Shown here: positions 22,951 through 35,100 of the stretch, piece after piece
Position numbering within the stretch: the first letter of the stretch is position 1
Layout: each line of letters begins with the position of its first letter
NCBI GenBank assembly: GCA_903813345.2
Contig: CAIIXF020000003.1
Coordinates: forward strand, 31,203,248 to 31,267,247
Reading direction: 5' to 3'
From: Owenia fusiformis
Lineage: Eukaryota; Annelida; Polychaeta; Sabellida; Oweniidae
DNA length: 64,000 nucleotides
Made by a program: the position numbers and the translations under genes
Notes under the pieces: generated by a model
Database searches by the model: none
Told to the model about the DNA's origin: nothing
Seen by the model: the letters and a program-made list of their open reading frames with translations, nothing else

Positions 22951-25250
22951 CTACGCCAGGAGACATCTATATGACAATAGAAGAACTAAACGATCCTTGG
23001 TGTACAATTGAACAAGGAACTCAGTGGATTACTCTGGGACCAATTACTCCACATCTTCGACAATGTCTCAATAATCAACCTAGCATTCCAGGTTATATAA
23101 TTCTACAATCATTTGTGTAATAATATCAGAATGTTACAATCATAAAGTGTTTCATTATTGCCAAATGAAATTAGGGATTCTTCAGTCATGAAAGCATTCC
23201 TGTGTTAACATGAAGACCTTGCAAGCATTTATGAATTGACATCGGATCTTAAAATTATGAAAGCATTTCTGCATCTATATCATCACCAGAACCCGGCACA
23301 CATCAGAACTGTCGAAACATCAAAGGTATAGTGGTTGGAATATTACATCATGTCATGAAACTTTCAAATTGATATTCATCAGTTTAATGCATGATATATG
23401 ATTTATCCCACATTTGATTTTATTTCAATGAGAAAATATTATGAGAATACCTTGTATTGTACAATCACAGATACATCATCATAGCTTAAAATGGTTATCA
23501 AGCTTACTTCAAGAGCTTGGAAACCATGAATCCACAATGTAAAAAGCTAATGAGATACTATCTAGGACTTACTTTACAGCGTATTTAACCAAGGAATACT
23601 TTAGTTAACGTTTTTAAAAGTTTGAAAAAGTATTTTTCTACTTTCTACTTTTTGACTCATGTTGTGTTTTAGAATTTAAATGAGTGTCAAACATTATGAG
23701 CATGGTGGCTAAACCATGACAATGAGAAATCTGGATTATACAATAGTTCAGATGTGTTGCACCCTAATTATATATTGTAGAATGTCATTGTGCCTGTTTT
23801 GGGGATGAAATGTTGACATGGTGTCAGTACCTTGTGGGATTATTTTACTCTCCGTCTTCAGGGTGGAGTGACATAGAACTGCATTTTATTTATTATTAAG
23901 TATGAAAGGAGTTGTTATATGTATCTATTATTATTAATGTATCATACATTTAGCATTAGTTCATCTGCACCTAATTTGTACAGTTGTCAGTGACTCACCA
24001 TATTTCATTTATTCATCCAAGGGTGTAACAAAACCCTGGGGATTAATCATTTCGTGCAGTATGTCTGGGACAAGCGAGCACACTTCCTCAGGTTTAATAA
24101 TCAGATATATGCGTGCGCTTACAACTCACACTACTAAATGGGACGTTACTTCCCAGGTATTGATTTTTCCTTTGATTCATCTTCAAATATTCTGAGATTA
24201 TATTTTCATCCAATGGTCAGTGGCAAAAAGTCATTCTGTTGAAATGACTTGAAAAGAGATACATAGGTTGCAACTGAGAAATAATAGTTTTCAATAAGCT
24301 TTGCAGAATGAACCAAATTGTATGCAACCATTTGGAGTTTCCTTTGATAATCCAATTTAATCCAGTTTGAAATTAATGTTACCTTGGAATCATTTCAAAA
24401 GTTTGTGGACATATATTATGAAAAATCACTAGCCATATAACATTACAATCATAGGGAAAGTGTAACATTCAAGATATTAAATGTTTTGGACACAAACTAT
24501 TGAAACATCAAACATGTCAAATGAGGTCATTTTTATTGATGCTTTATGAAATAAAAGATGTCTTGTACTGATCAGTCATCCATCATAATTTCATTAACAC
24601 ATTTATAATGTATATATTTTGTAAATTAGGTCAACGATTTTAATGCAATCATTTGTTGATTATATGTCATATTTTTATAATGATTAAATGTCTAAAACAG
24701 TATAACTAACTATATTCTCATTAAAGATGCCGGCTAAACCTTGGATGTTTTATTTTTAAGACTTTTGACTTAATGATTATATATAGTTAAACTTTTCTTT
24801 TTGTCATCTTACTTTAAAATGAAAACTTAGAGCAGTATTTTATTTACCAACCATCAGCCTCAATATAACCTCAAGATTTCTTCAAATTGATGATTTTGTA
24901 AAATTTAGAAAAATTGGTAAATTCATTGGAAATAATACAAAATTCATATTAACGTAAAAATGAATTTCTGAGATATAAAAGTCAGTCATGCCAAAAAATC
25001 ATGTGAGTCGATAAGAAGAATTCTTGAATCTTTGAATGTTTTTTTGAAGTTTAGAAAAGCTTAGGTTTGGCCTGCATGTTCAAAGAACTAAAGAATAAGG
25101 AAAATATTGTATAACTTTGTTGCCCGTATATGTCCATTATACCTGATTACTTAGGAGTTTCTTTATTGGTACTGTCACCCGTTAGATTTCATAGAAAATG
25201 TTTACTGTTGAATATTAATAATCAATTTCACCCAAATCTACTAACATTTG
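22951..25250 (+). other. 3' flank of kinase copy 1, no further gene
   Basis: No supported coding sequence. AATAAA at 24550-24555 is a candidate polyadenylation signal 1.6 kb after the stop. Short frames overlapping the stop region are shadows of the kinase. Confidence 0.5.
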
Positions 25251-25254
25251 TACC

Positions 25255-26385
25255 AAAACTGACTCCAGTATAACACCATGGGCTTTGATTTAACGAAGCC
25301 CTTTTGGCTGTAGTGTATATTTGACATAGCCATTGTGTCCCTTTGTTTAACATAGACCTTTTGGCTCTATGTTTGACATAGCCCTAATGGCTCTATGTTT
25401 GACATAGCCCTAATGACTCTATGTTTGACATAGCCCTAATGACTCTATGTTTGACATAGTCCTAATGACTCTATGTTTGACATAGCCCTAATTGCTCTAT
25501 GTTTTACCAGAGATATTGTTCTTTGTTTGACATAGCCCTAATGACTCTATGTTTGACATGCCGTAATGGCTCTATGTTTGACATAGCCCTAATTGCTCTA
25601 TGTTTTACCAGAGATATTGTTCTTTGTTTGACATAGCCCTAATGACTCTATGTTTGACATGCCGTAATGGCTCTATGTTTGGCATAGCCCTAATGGCTCT
25701 ATGTTTGGCAAGGCCCTAATGGCTCGATGTTTGGCATAGTCCTAATGGCTCTATGTTTGGCATAGCCCTAATGGCTTTATGCTTGGCATAGCCCTAATGG
25801 CTCTATGTTTGGCATAGGCCTAATGGCTTTATGCTTGGCATAGCCCTAATGGCTCTATGTTTGGCATAGTCCTAATGGCTATATGTTTGGCATAGCCCTA
25901 ATGCCTTTATGCTTGGCATAGTCCTAATGGCTATATGTTTGACATAGCCCTAATGGCTTTATGCTTGGCATAGCCCTAATGACTCTATGTTTGGCAAGGT
26001 CCTAATGGCTCTATGTTTGGCATAGCCCTAATGGCTCTATGTTTGGTATAGCCCTAATGGCTTTATGCTTGGCATAGCACTAATGGCTCTTTGTTTGGCA
26101 AGGTCCTAATGGCTCTATGTTTGGCATAGCCCTAATGGCTCTATGTTTGGCATAGCCCTAATGGATTTATGCTTGGCATAGCCCTAATGGCTCTATGTTT
26201 TACATAGCCCTAATAGCTCTATGTTGGACATAGCCATTATGGTTCTATGTTTGACATCAGCCTTTTGGTTCTATGTTGATTTAATCCTTAAATGGTTCCA
26301 TGTTCGACATTCCCCTTTAGGGCCTCTGTTTGGCATAGCCCAAATTGGAATTATGTTTGGCATAACCCTTGGGATTCTGTGTTCA
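25255..26385. repeat. Minisatellite, 26-27-bp unit, about 40 copies
   Basis: The unit is of the form CATAGCCCTAATGGCTCTATGTTTGG (described in two parts: CATAGCCCTAATGGCTC and TATGTTTGG). A block structure is visible: proximal units carry TTTGACATAG and later ones TTTGGCATAG. Alternating CTTTATGCTTGG units form a higher-order repeat. Confidence 0.95.
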
Positions 26386-26399
26386 AATTGCCCAATGTC

Positions 26400-29300
26400 T
26401 GATAATACGAGATAACAAATAGCTCAGGTATATTACCAATACAGGATTAAGATAGATATTGATCTCTGAACCTTACTGCTTTTTCAATTATAATTTCAGT
26501 GTGGTTAGTATTGACATCCAAGAAAATTTTAGACTCCGTAAAAACAACATGATAAGAAATATATTCTGTAAAACTTGTTCTGGCATCTTTATGCTACCAT
26601 TTGTAAGTCTCATTGATTAGAATCCCAAATTGTACTGTCATTTGGGTTTGCGAATGCAACATATTTTAAGTGAGTTTTAATTTATAAGAAAAAATGTATT
26701 GAGTGAATTTTACATGTTTTACTATAGACAGTAACCACACTGAGATAGCCTTGAACAAGTGTTGGTTGATTGTTATATATATTAGTAATATAGTATTGTA
26801 TGTTTACAAATGTATAATATTGAATTGAATATAGATAATGTACTAATGTAATGTAATTAAATTGTTGTTTGTTGTGTAGATTGTCCAGTGATTTACCTCA
26901 GGGGACTCTTATTGTCAATTGACAGGGGTCATCTCATGATTTTCACACTCAGCTCTACACAATTTTGATTAAAATTAAACCAGCTGTTGAAAAGTAAATT
27001 TGATTGTTGAAAAATCAGTTGCATAAAATAACTAAACAACGCCAACTCGATGTAGAATTGAGCATCTAACAAGACAACTTCACTTTTTGTTGTAATATGG
27101 TAATGTTCTATTGCCAGACCCAACCCATTCTATATACATCCTCTTCCCAAATCATAGCGGTAATGTTTTATTATGTCACCATCGGAAGTGATGACATATT
27201 GTAATATTATAGACTCAAACTTTTTTGTGAATGATGTTCAGCGGTTGGTGATCCACTTGTTAGAGTAGATAGTCCAGGGTCTTGAATCAAGGTTATTCAG
27301 TTGTTGGGTGTTTGGCAGTCCTCATTCGGCATCTGTAACAAATGGCAGGTGTTGTGTTAATGCCTTGTTTATGAGCCATTATCAGCAGGTAACAGGGGTT
27401 TTCCATTACTTACATAATCACCTGACCCTAAGATAACATGTGATGCACAATTTGAGCAGTTTCATGAGCATCAATTCAAAATCATAGTTTGTTCGGACTA
27501 GATTTAAATCAAAAAAGAGCAGTTTCAATACAAATTATTTGACAGATTATTTTATCACTCTTTGTCTCAAGGTCACAATTTTTCTACACTCTGGATAGTT
27601 AAGAGGCTAAAGCTAATAAAAAGGGCTGTAAATACAGATCAACCTGTCTAGTAAAACAATGAATGAACAATTTCGCCAAGTACTCAAGGTGTTCCAAATG
27701 CAAGTTTTACTGTATACATTTCATTCGTTTTAAATAATGTCAGCTTTATTGGTCATTTAATCAGCATTTGCAGACAGTACTGTCAGCCTGTCACCCAATG
27801 TTATATTTAACATTAGTCATTGAATGAAATCCGTTACTAGGAGAGTTTATCATAGCCGTGTGACAACAGACTATATAGTTATCGCATTGTTGCCACATTA
27901 AGGGAAATGTTAGAAAGTTTTAACATTATCACAAACTGAAGATACATGAACTTAGAAAAATGAACATCTATTTTACAATTACTAATTTTTTTATCAATCA
28001 AAAAATCGTAGTTGGGCGGGGAGTTTCACGCTTCGGGTGATTTTATATGAAATTGTTTTGGCAACTATATGTAGTAGATTTTCAAAGCCACTTATCTGCT
28101 TATCGAATATGTAGGTTTAATCCCATTGTGCCCATTTGAGCATTTTAGAAAAAATTATTTTGCTGATATCTAGGATGAAGAAATTCTTTTTTCATCTTTG
28201 GCTGATCATAAATCTGGTTGGGGGAGGGGTTAATTTGGTGATGAACAAAAATAACTTAAAACGGGAATGCTATCGACAGAGGTTTCAAAACGTCCCACTA
28301 ATGTTGACATACAGAGGGACGAGTGATGTATTGCAATAGCGTGTGAGCTAGAAACGTCAAAAGCCTGGTAAGAAAGTTTACATGAGTAAAATATACAAGG
28401 TAACTATAGGTGTTGTTCAATAGTGTTTGGATTATTTCATATAGCGCTACCTTTCTCAATTCATATTTCGTATTATCAAGGTGTAACCAATTCATTCGAT
28501 ATATTCTGCCAAAATAATGTTAATACAACGACAATATCTTGGCACAATACAATTTATAAACCTAGCTATTTATTTAACCTTGCAAGACCAAATCGTATTT
28601 ATTAATTTATTTATAGCATTATTTTATGTGTTTTGTTCACTGTAGTTGCTTCAGTTATCACCGTGGTTATAGTTCATAGAGCTCCCTTCAAGATCGGGCA
28701 TGCACTGTCCAAGCTCATGTAATAAATTGAAATACATTAGGACCAAGGATGAGAGTTTAGTTGTATCTCATGTCCATATAATTTATAACCAACAAATACA
28801 GTAAAACCTGTTTATCGTGAACTCCTATGGAGCCACTAAAATGGGTTCACTGTAAGTAGGTGTTCATTACAGAGAGGGAATTTTAAGATGTGTGTTGAAG
28901 TGGTGTTCACTAAACACAGGTATTCACTAGAGGTGTTCACTAAGAAAAGTTTTATTGTGCGAACAACTTCATTGACGAAATTTGTGAAATCGATAAATGT
29001 CTATTAAGCTGCCTTCTTGCCATAACGTCAGACCCTCATCACTTACGGTATTTCATTTCTTCATTTCATTATATAATTAGTTTGTCTATATGTGGCTATT
29101 GCATAAGTAATTATCAAACATGTAGAATAATACTGTCTCTTAAATTCATCCACAAGTGTTCACTTAGACTTGTTTTTCCTGCATATACTAGTATCTTGCA
29201 ATTATTGATATTAGAATGGGGAAAAAATAACAGAAAGGGAAAAGCAACGCTTATTTTTAGTATTTGGTTGTCTATAAAAATTGGGCTGTGAAAGTCCCTA

Positions 29301-31190
29301 CCTCGGGAACAAGGGAGTATAAATAGTTGAACTTTTAAAATAGTCTTTTCATTAGAGGAACTCATAATAAAGATGGTGATCTAAAAGGAGCTGTTGTCAA
29401 AATGATTTACATCACCCCCAAAAAGTTAGCAAACGTAAAATATGAGAATGAACCCCATAGTGCAGCATTTGTGTGAGACTCCCGATGCAGGAAGCGTCGG
29501 GAATATGTCACGTAGTATTGTCACAGGGGGGCAGGATTTTGAGAGTACCCAGCTGCACGGAAACTTATGAATGCATATTCCCGGTATTAAGAATTTTGAC
29601 TGAATATGCTCCGGGATCTTATCAGCTATTGTTGCTACCATGGTAAGGATATTGACTTATTACATTGCTCCCACAGGGTAGGGAATTTGACAAGTTTCAG
29701 TTTGTGAAAATCCCTATAGCTACCCGGCCTCATGCAACCCTTCGAATAGTGCGAAACACCAAACTAAGTTCTCATTAAGTTCTTGAAACGTGCTGGCGAA
29801 TGGGCTTAATAAGAATGTGCGGATGAACTCCGTATTGCAATTATCCAGATAGAGTAGAAAGAAAAACTAAAATGTAATGTTTGTAATGTTTTTTGAATAC
29901 AAATAAATGTGTTTTGTTTATTGTCCTAATAAGATGTACGTTTTCAAAACCGTGGACTTTTTGATCTCATAAATAGATTCAACCCATATCTATCCCTTCT
30001 AGCCCCTTTAATTAAATTACTGTGATAAGGTAATGTGCATATGGATGTGATGTGGTAAATTATCTACCACCAGACACAAGACTTCGCATGAAAAGATAAA
30101 ATGTTGTAAACGAGAGATAATAACCCTCTTGCTGTATGACATACACTTATCACTACTAACGCCATCTTTGACACAAAATATATGCACTTTTACTAAATCA
30201 AGCATTCGCGTTTACCAGTTTGGTTTTCAATCATTCACAAACTCCCAAAATTCATCTGTTCTTTTCATATATTGAACTACGGGTAAACGCATATATTTAC
30301 ACTGAGTTAATTATATAGCTAATAAAACTGCATGATGTACTTGGGGGTCGGGGGGGGGGTATTTGATGAGGCCAAAGTTAAACACAAGTATACATTTGGG
30401 GTTCGCTGTTAGAGCATCTCAGAATGACAAGGTGCGTACTAAGAATGATCCCTGGACCATGTACCCAAAGAGTTCGTATGATCATAATTTACGATTCCTC
30501 GAATATACAGGTAGATCTAGATGGAAAATGACTTGCGAAAGCCCCAGGGTAGACCTATTGTTAATTTAACACTAATTGATAAGTTAATATTCAGTTTACT
30601 TTTTATACTTAACAAATTAAATATAACAACAAGTTCAATTTTCTATGGGAATTAGAGGGTTAATTCCTTAAGAATTTGATACTATTTGATACTGTACACT
30701 GGCAGCTCCGCCATATTTGGTTACTGTATGATTTTCTCTTTTAAAATTTTAATACCGCATACGATTTTTTTCAAACAACTCAAGCATGTTTCACATGTCA
30801 GCATGTCTATCTGACAGTTATTACTCCAACTATATAGAATTAGTAACTAAACATACAAGAATCACATCAAAAGTTCAATGCTCCCTAGATTAGCCTATCA
30901 AATTCGAAACATCTTCATCAGATCAACAAGCAAAATAATCATGAAAGTTGCTATCTGGTAAGGAGTATCATATTTAGCATTTTAACTGTGTCACCACTTT
31001 TTTTCAAAGAAGTGTGGATACGGGTACTAGACATTGTGTCTTTACACATGTTAGATCATAGTTTTGGGACATTGGGGTTCGTTTTCCTTGAACTGTTTGA
31101 CGTTTCATCTTTGCTCCATTTTATGACACTTGTATTTTCCATAATGCACTTGTACCTATTTGTTATTTTACTGAAATATAGCTTTATTTC
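26400..31190. other. Gene-free intergenic DNA with SINE and other relics
   Basis: No credible coding frame. A SINE-like unit lies at 27235-27370. A dispersed 'TTCACTAAACACAGGT.TTCACT' type repeat lies at 28800-28945. A poly-G tract lies at about 30350-30360. Confidence 0.55.
27235..27370 (+). repeat. SINE-like repeat, copy 1
   Basis: A B-box-like GGGTCTTGAATCAAGG is followed by a conserved tail GGCATCTGTAACAAATGGCA with GTTAATGCC. The tail recurs inverted at 32970-33020 and 57635-57685. Confidence 0.6.
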
Positions 31191-31194
31191 TAAT

Positions 31195-31790
31195 TAAATT
31201 TTACTATTACTTAGTGTACGTCATATCTGTTATTTTAAAATATAGCTTTATTTCTATTTAAATTATACTATTACTTAGTGCACATACATATCTGTTATTT
31301 TAAAATATAGCTTTATTTCTATTTAAATTTTACTATTACTTAGTGTACATACATATCTGTTATTTTAAAATATAGCTTTATTTCTATTTAAATTTTACTA
31401 TTACTTAGTGTACATACATATCTGTTATTTTAAAATATAGCTGTATTTCTATTTAAATTTTACTATTACTTAGTGTACATACATATCTGTTATTTTAAAA
31501 TATAGCTTTATTTCTATTTAAATTTTACTATTACTTAGTGTACATACCAGGTACATATCTGTTATTTTAAAATATAGCTTTATTTCTATTTAAATTTTAC
31601 TATTACTTAGTGTACATACATATCTGTTATTTTAGAATATAGCTTTATTTCTATTTAAATTTTACTATTACTCAGTGTGTACATACATATCTGTTATTTT
31701 AAAATATAACTTTATTTCTATTTGAATTTTACTATTACTTAGTGCACATACATATCTGTATTTTAAAATATATCTTTATTTCAAATTTAA
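31195..31790. repeat. Minisatellite, ~64-bp unit, about nine copies
   Basis: The unit contains TATCTGTTATTTTAAAATAT, AGCTTTATTTCTATTTAAAT and TTTACTATTACTTAGTG. Copies are nearly identical. It lies about 0.4-1 kb beyond the 3' end of the methyltransferase gene. Confidence 0.95.
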
Positions 31791-32166
31791 TGCATATTAC
31801 TTTAGAAGCTCATTTTTATCTTTGAGTATTGTTCATTTTTGTTGAACTTCTTTTAGTGATGTGGTTTCAAACTCTACGAGTATATTTCATCTTGGCAGAC
31901 ATCATATCACCAAACTGAAATGAAATTCAGCATATTTATTTCATGAAAAAATTGCGCATGGGGCCCTAGTAAGGCGCCAGTAGTCCCACTGGTAAAATTG
32001 TATCAGAATTAAAAACCGTTCACAACAGCAATATTTTAATGGGAAACCTATGACTAATTTCATGTAAAAGCAAAATGATTATCACTTTTTTTTATCTCTT
32101 AATCATATAGTTCATTTAGAAGACTCACATGTGGTACCCTGTGACTAACGACAACAGTTCGTTGTT

Positions 32167-35100
32167 TTATTTTTTGAAAGCCATGGTTGTTCCATCTCCC
32201 AGTAACAATAACGTTGCATTCACTCTATCGTCCTTTGCGATCTTGTCGTTCATTGCTCTCAATGCGATTGTATCTTTATCATTCACAGACTGGTCCATTA
32301 CTTGACCTCCCCATAACATCTGAAAAGCAGAAGTTAGCTAAATGAGCTTGGGAGGTGTCTTACTTGACTATGTACCCCTCACCTAAGTTGAAACACTCAC
32401 CAGGATAAACGTTCCTGGCTTCGCGAGTTACTCAACAGTATACTTAATGATAATGTGTGTACATGCCATCTGTCCCTCCTTATTTTTAAAGGTGATTCAT
32501 TCATTTACCACGGACACTGAAAATTTTTCCAAACTTTTATAGTCAATATGCTGACCTAATCAGCTTTTTAGTCCAGAGGGGTAGCCAGGATCAACATTTT
32601 AGATAGGAAAGTTTTCAGTCAAAATGTTTTAGAAAAAATGAACAATTCAATTTCATGGTTCCTCTTTTTACAACCTCATTGAGATACTAATTAAACCATG
32701 ATGCAAATTACAAGTTTTGTGATTGAAGGTGGTTGTTTTAAAGGCAGAAACAGATATACAGGATATGTCAAAATAGCAAGAAACCGATACGAGTGACCCA
32801 CAAACATATTCTTCATCGACTCAAACGATGGTATAATTTCGAACATTTATGGTTTATAATAGTTTCACTTTCTTATACTTTTCTTCCCAAAGTATAATGC
32901 CCAAAATATAAGTTACACCCAATTAAGGGATACATACATATAGTCGGGGTAAGATGAGGTAAAAGAATATGGCATTAACGTGTAAAATGTCACCACCTCT
33001 CATTTGCTACAGATGCTGAACGCACTCGAAGAAACCAGAGCCAGAAACCCCTCCTAGGAGGAGCCCTGTGTCCTTTAGTGTGCACTGGTACACAAACATA
33101 CAAGTACACACCATGGCATTTTATACGATTCGTGAACCACTCAGTCAAACTCCCAGAATTACACAACACACAAACAAACTTGTCTGAACAGGAAATTGGA
33201 CCCGGGGCCAAGCGATAGCGACTCTGTCACTGAGCCATAGCGGATGTACTACAAGAATTGCAGGAAACGAACGCTAGCCGGAATTTGAGACCTGACTGCC
33301 AAGATGACAGACTAGCATTCCAAAGAACCACCAGTGCTCGGGTAAACACCGTGGTGGTGACATAATAACTTACATTGTCCAAAGCCATCAGACCTCCTGG
33401 CCTGAGTAATTTAAGACCAAGTTCATAATAGTTATCGTAGTTGCTCTTGTCAGCATCAATGAACATGAAGTCGTAAGTGCCTTCCTCACCACCGTCTAAC
33501 ATCTTTTCTAAAAATATATAAGATATTATTTTTAGCTTCTCTCGCTGACTTGACAGAATATGTAGATACAACAACGACGTTGCTGTGACCGTATCCAAAT
33601 ACTGTCGGTCTCCACATCAAGACAAAAAAGGAAAAATATCAAAAATACACGATTGTAAACAACTATCTTAGCTTCAGAAAAATGCAACACGACTTTTAAA
33701 ATGTAAAACTATTCAGGGGAACGTGTCATCTCACCATTAGCTCCTCACACTTGCGCAAAGAATACACTCAAAGTCACACCCCTCCATGTTTAGTCATATA
33801 AATCCGACCATCGTATGCTTTATTTGTCATTATTTTTTGATAATTTGGATATTTATTTTTTGTTATTTCCTTGCATACTAGCAGAGCTGTCAAGTGTCCC
33901 GCGAATGGCGGGATTATCCCGCGAATTTGATAAAAATTAGGTTAATTCGCGTGTCCCGCAATGTCTCGCGAAGTCCCGCAAATGTGGCTTTGACCTCCGC
34001 GAATTTCCGAAATTGTTGCAATCCCCTATATTGTGATTATCTTATCTTTTATAAGAAGCTAAGTTTTTGCACTTTTGAGGAGTAAAGTTTACCTAATTTT
34101 AAGTACCTAGCATGCTGTTTGGTATCAAAATAAAGGGGAAAGGTTCAACTTTCATTTTAATTACGAAAATAGGGATGTAGGTCACAAATAGTTCCAACGT
34201 TGGCCTTTTTACTACCCTTGTGGCCTTCATCTCAGAACTGAGCAAATATTAGCAAACGCGAGTTACAATAAATGGACGCTGATATCTAGAAAGGGTTTGT
34301 AGAAAAACACGGGTACCGGGTAGTAAATCCTCCATGCTGGGTTCAAACTTGGTACCCGGTACCCGGTCAAAAAAACGGGAACCCAAAAAACGAAAAATAC
34401 GAATATATAACATAATAGATTATGAGAAAACGTGTAAGATTTGTTTTGAATTTACAAAAATGTATGTAACATCCTTCAAAATTGAGCTAGAAGCTTCAAA
34501 TAAAAAGCATATTTTAAGGCTCTTTTCTTCCTCTATCGTCATGGCCATATTTTCATTGGTTATGGGGGGGGGTGCGATCGCACCATCGCACCCTCTCCTG
34601 GCTACGCCTATGACATTGTAAGACATAACAATTTACAATTCAGTGGACATTTTGTCGAAAATTGGGATAACTTAAATTATGATTAATAATCAAAATCTTA
34701 CACGTTGCATCATTTAAATTAACACATGTCACCTCTCTGCTAAAGCAACGATAGCTATTTACAGGTTTAAATCATAATCAAAACAATTCATATACCAACA
34801 TATGAAGTATTGAAAATAGAGTAAGATTGATTTGTCTTGTTTTTCAAATCGTCTTACAATGTCATTGGCATAGCCAGGAGGGGGTGCGATCGCACCCCCC
34901 CCCCCTTCATTTCCAATGGAAATATGACCATGATGATAGAGGAAGAAAAGAGCCTTAAAATGCTTTTTATTTGAAGCTTCTAGCTCAATTTTGAAGGAAG
35001 TAACATACATTTTTATAATTCAAAACAAATCTTACACGTTTTCTAATGATCTAATTATGTTGTATATTCGTATATTTCTTTTTTTTGGTACCCGTTTTTT

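Noticed and set aside
30363-30569. 68-aa plus-strand frame
   Set aside because: No recognisable motif and isolated in gene-free DNA after a poly-G tract.
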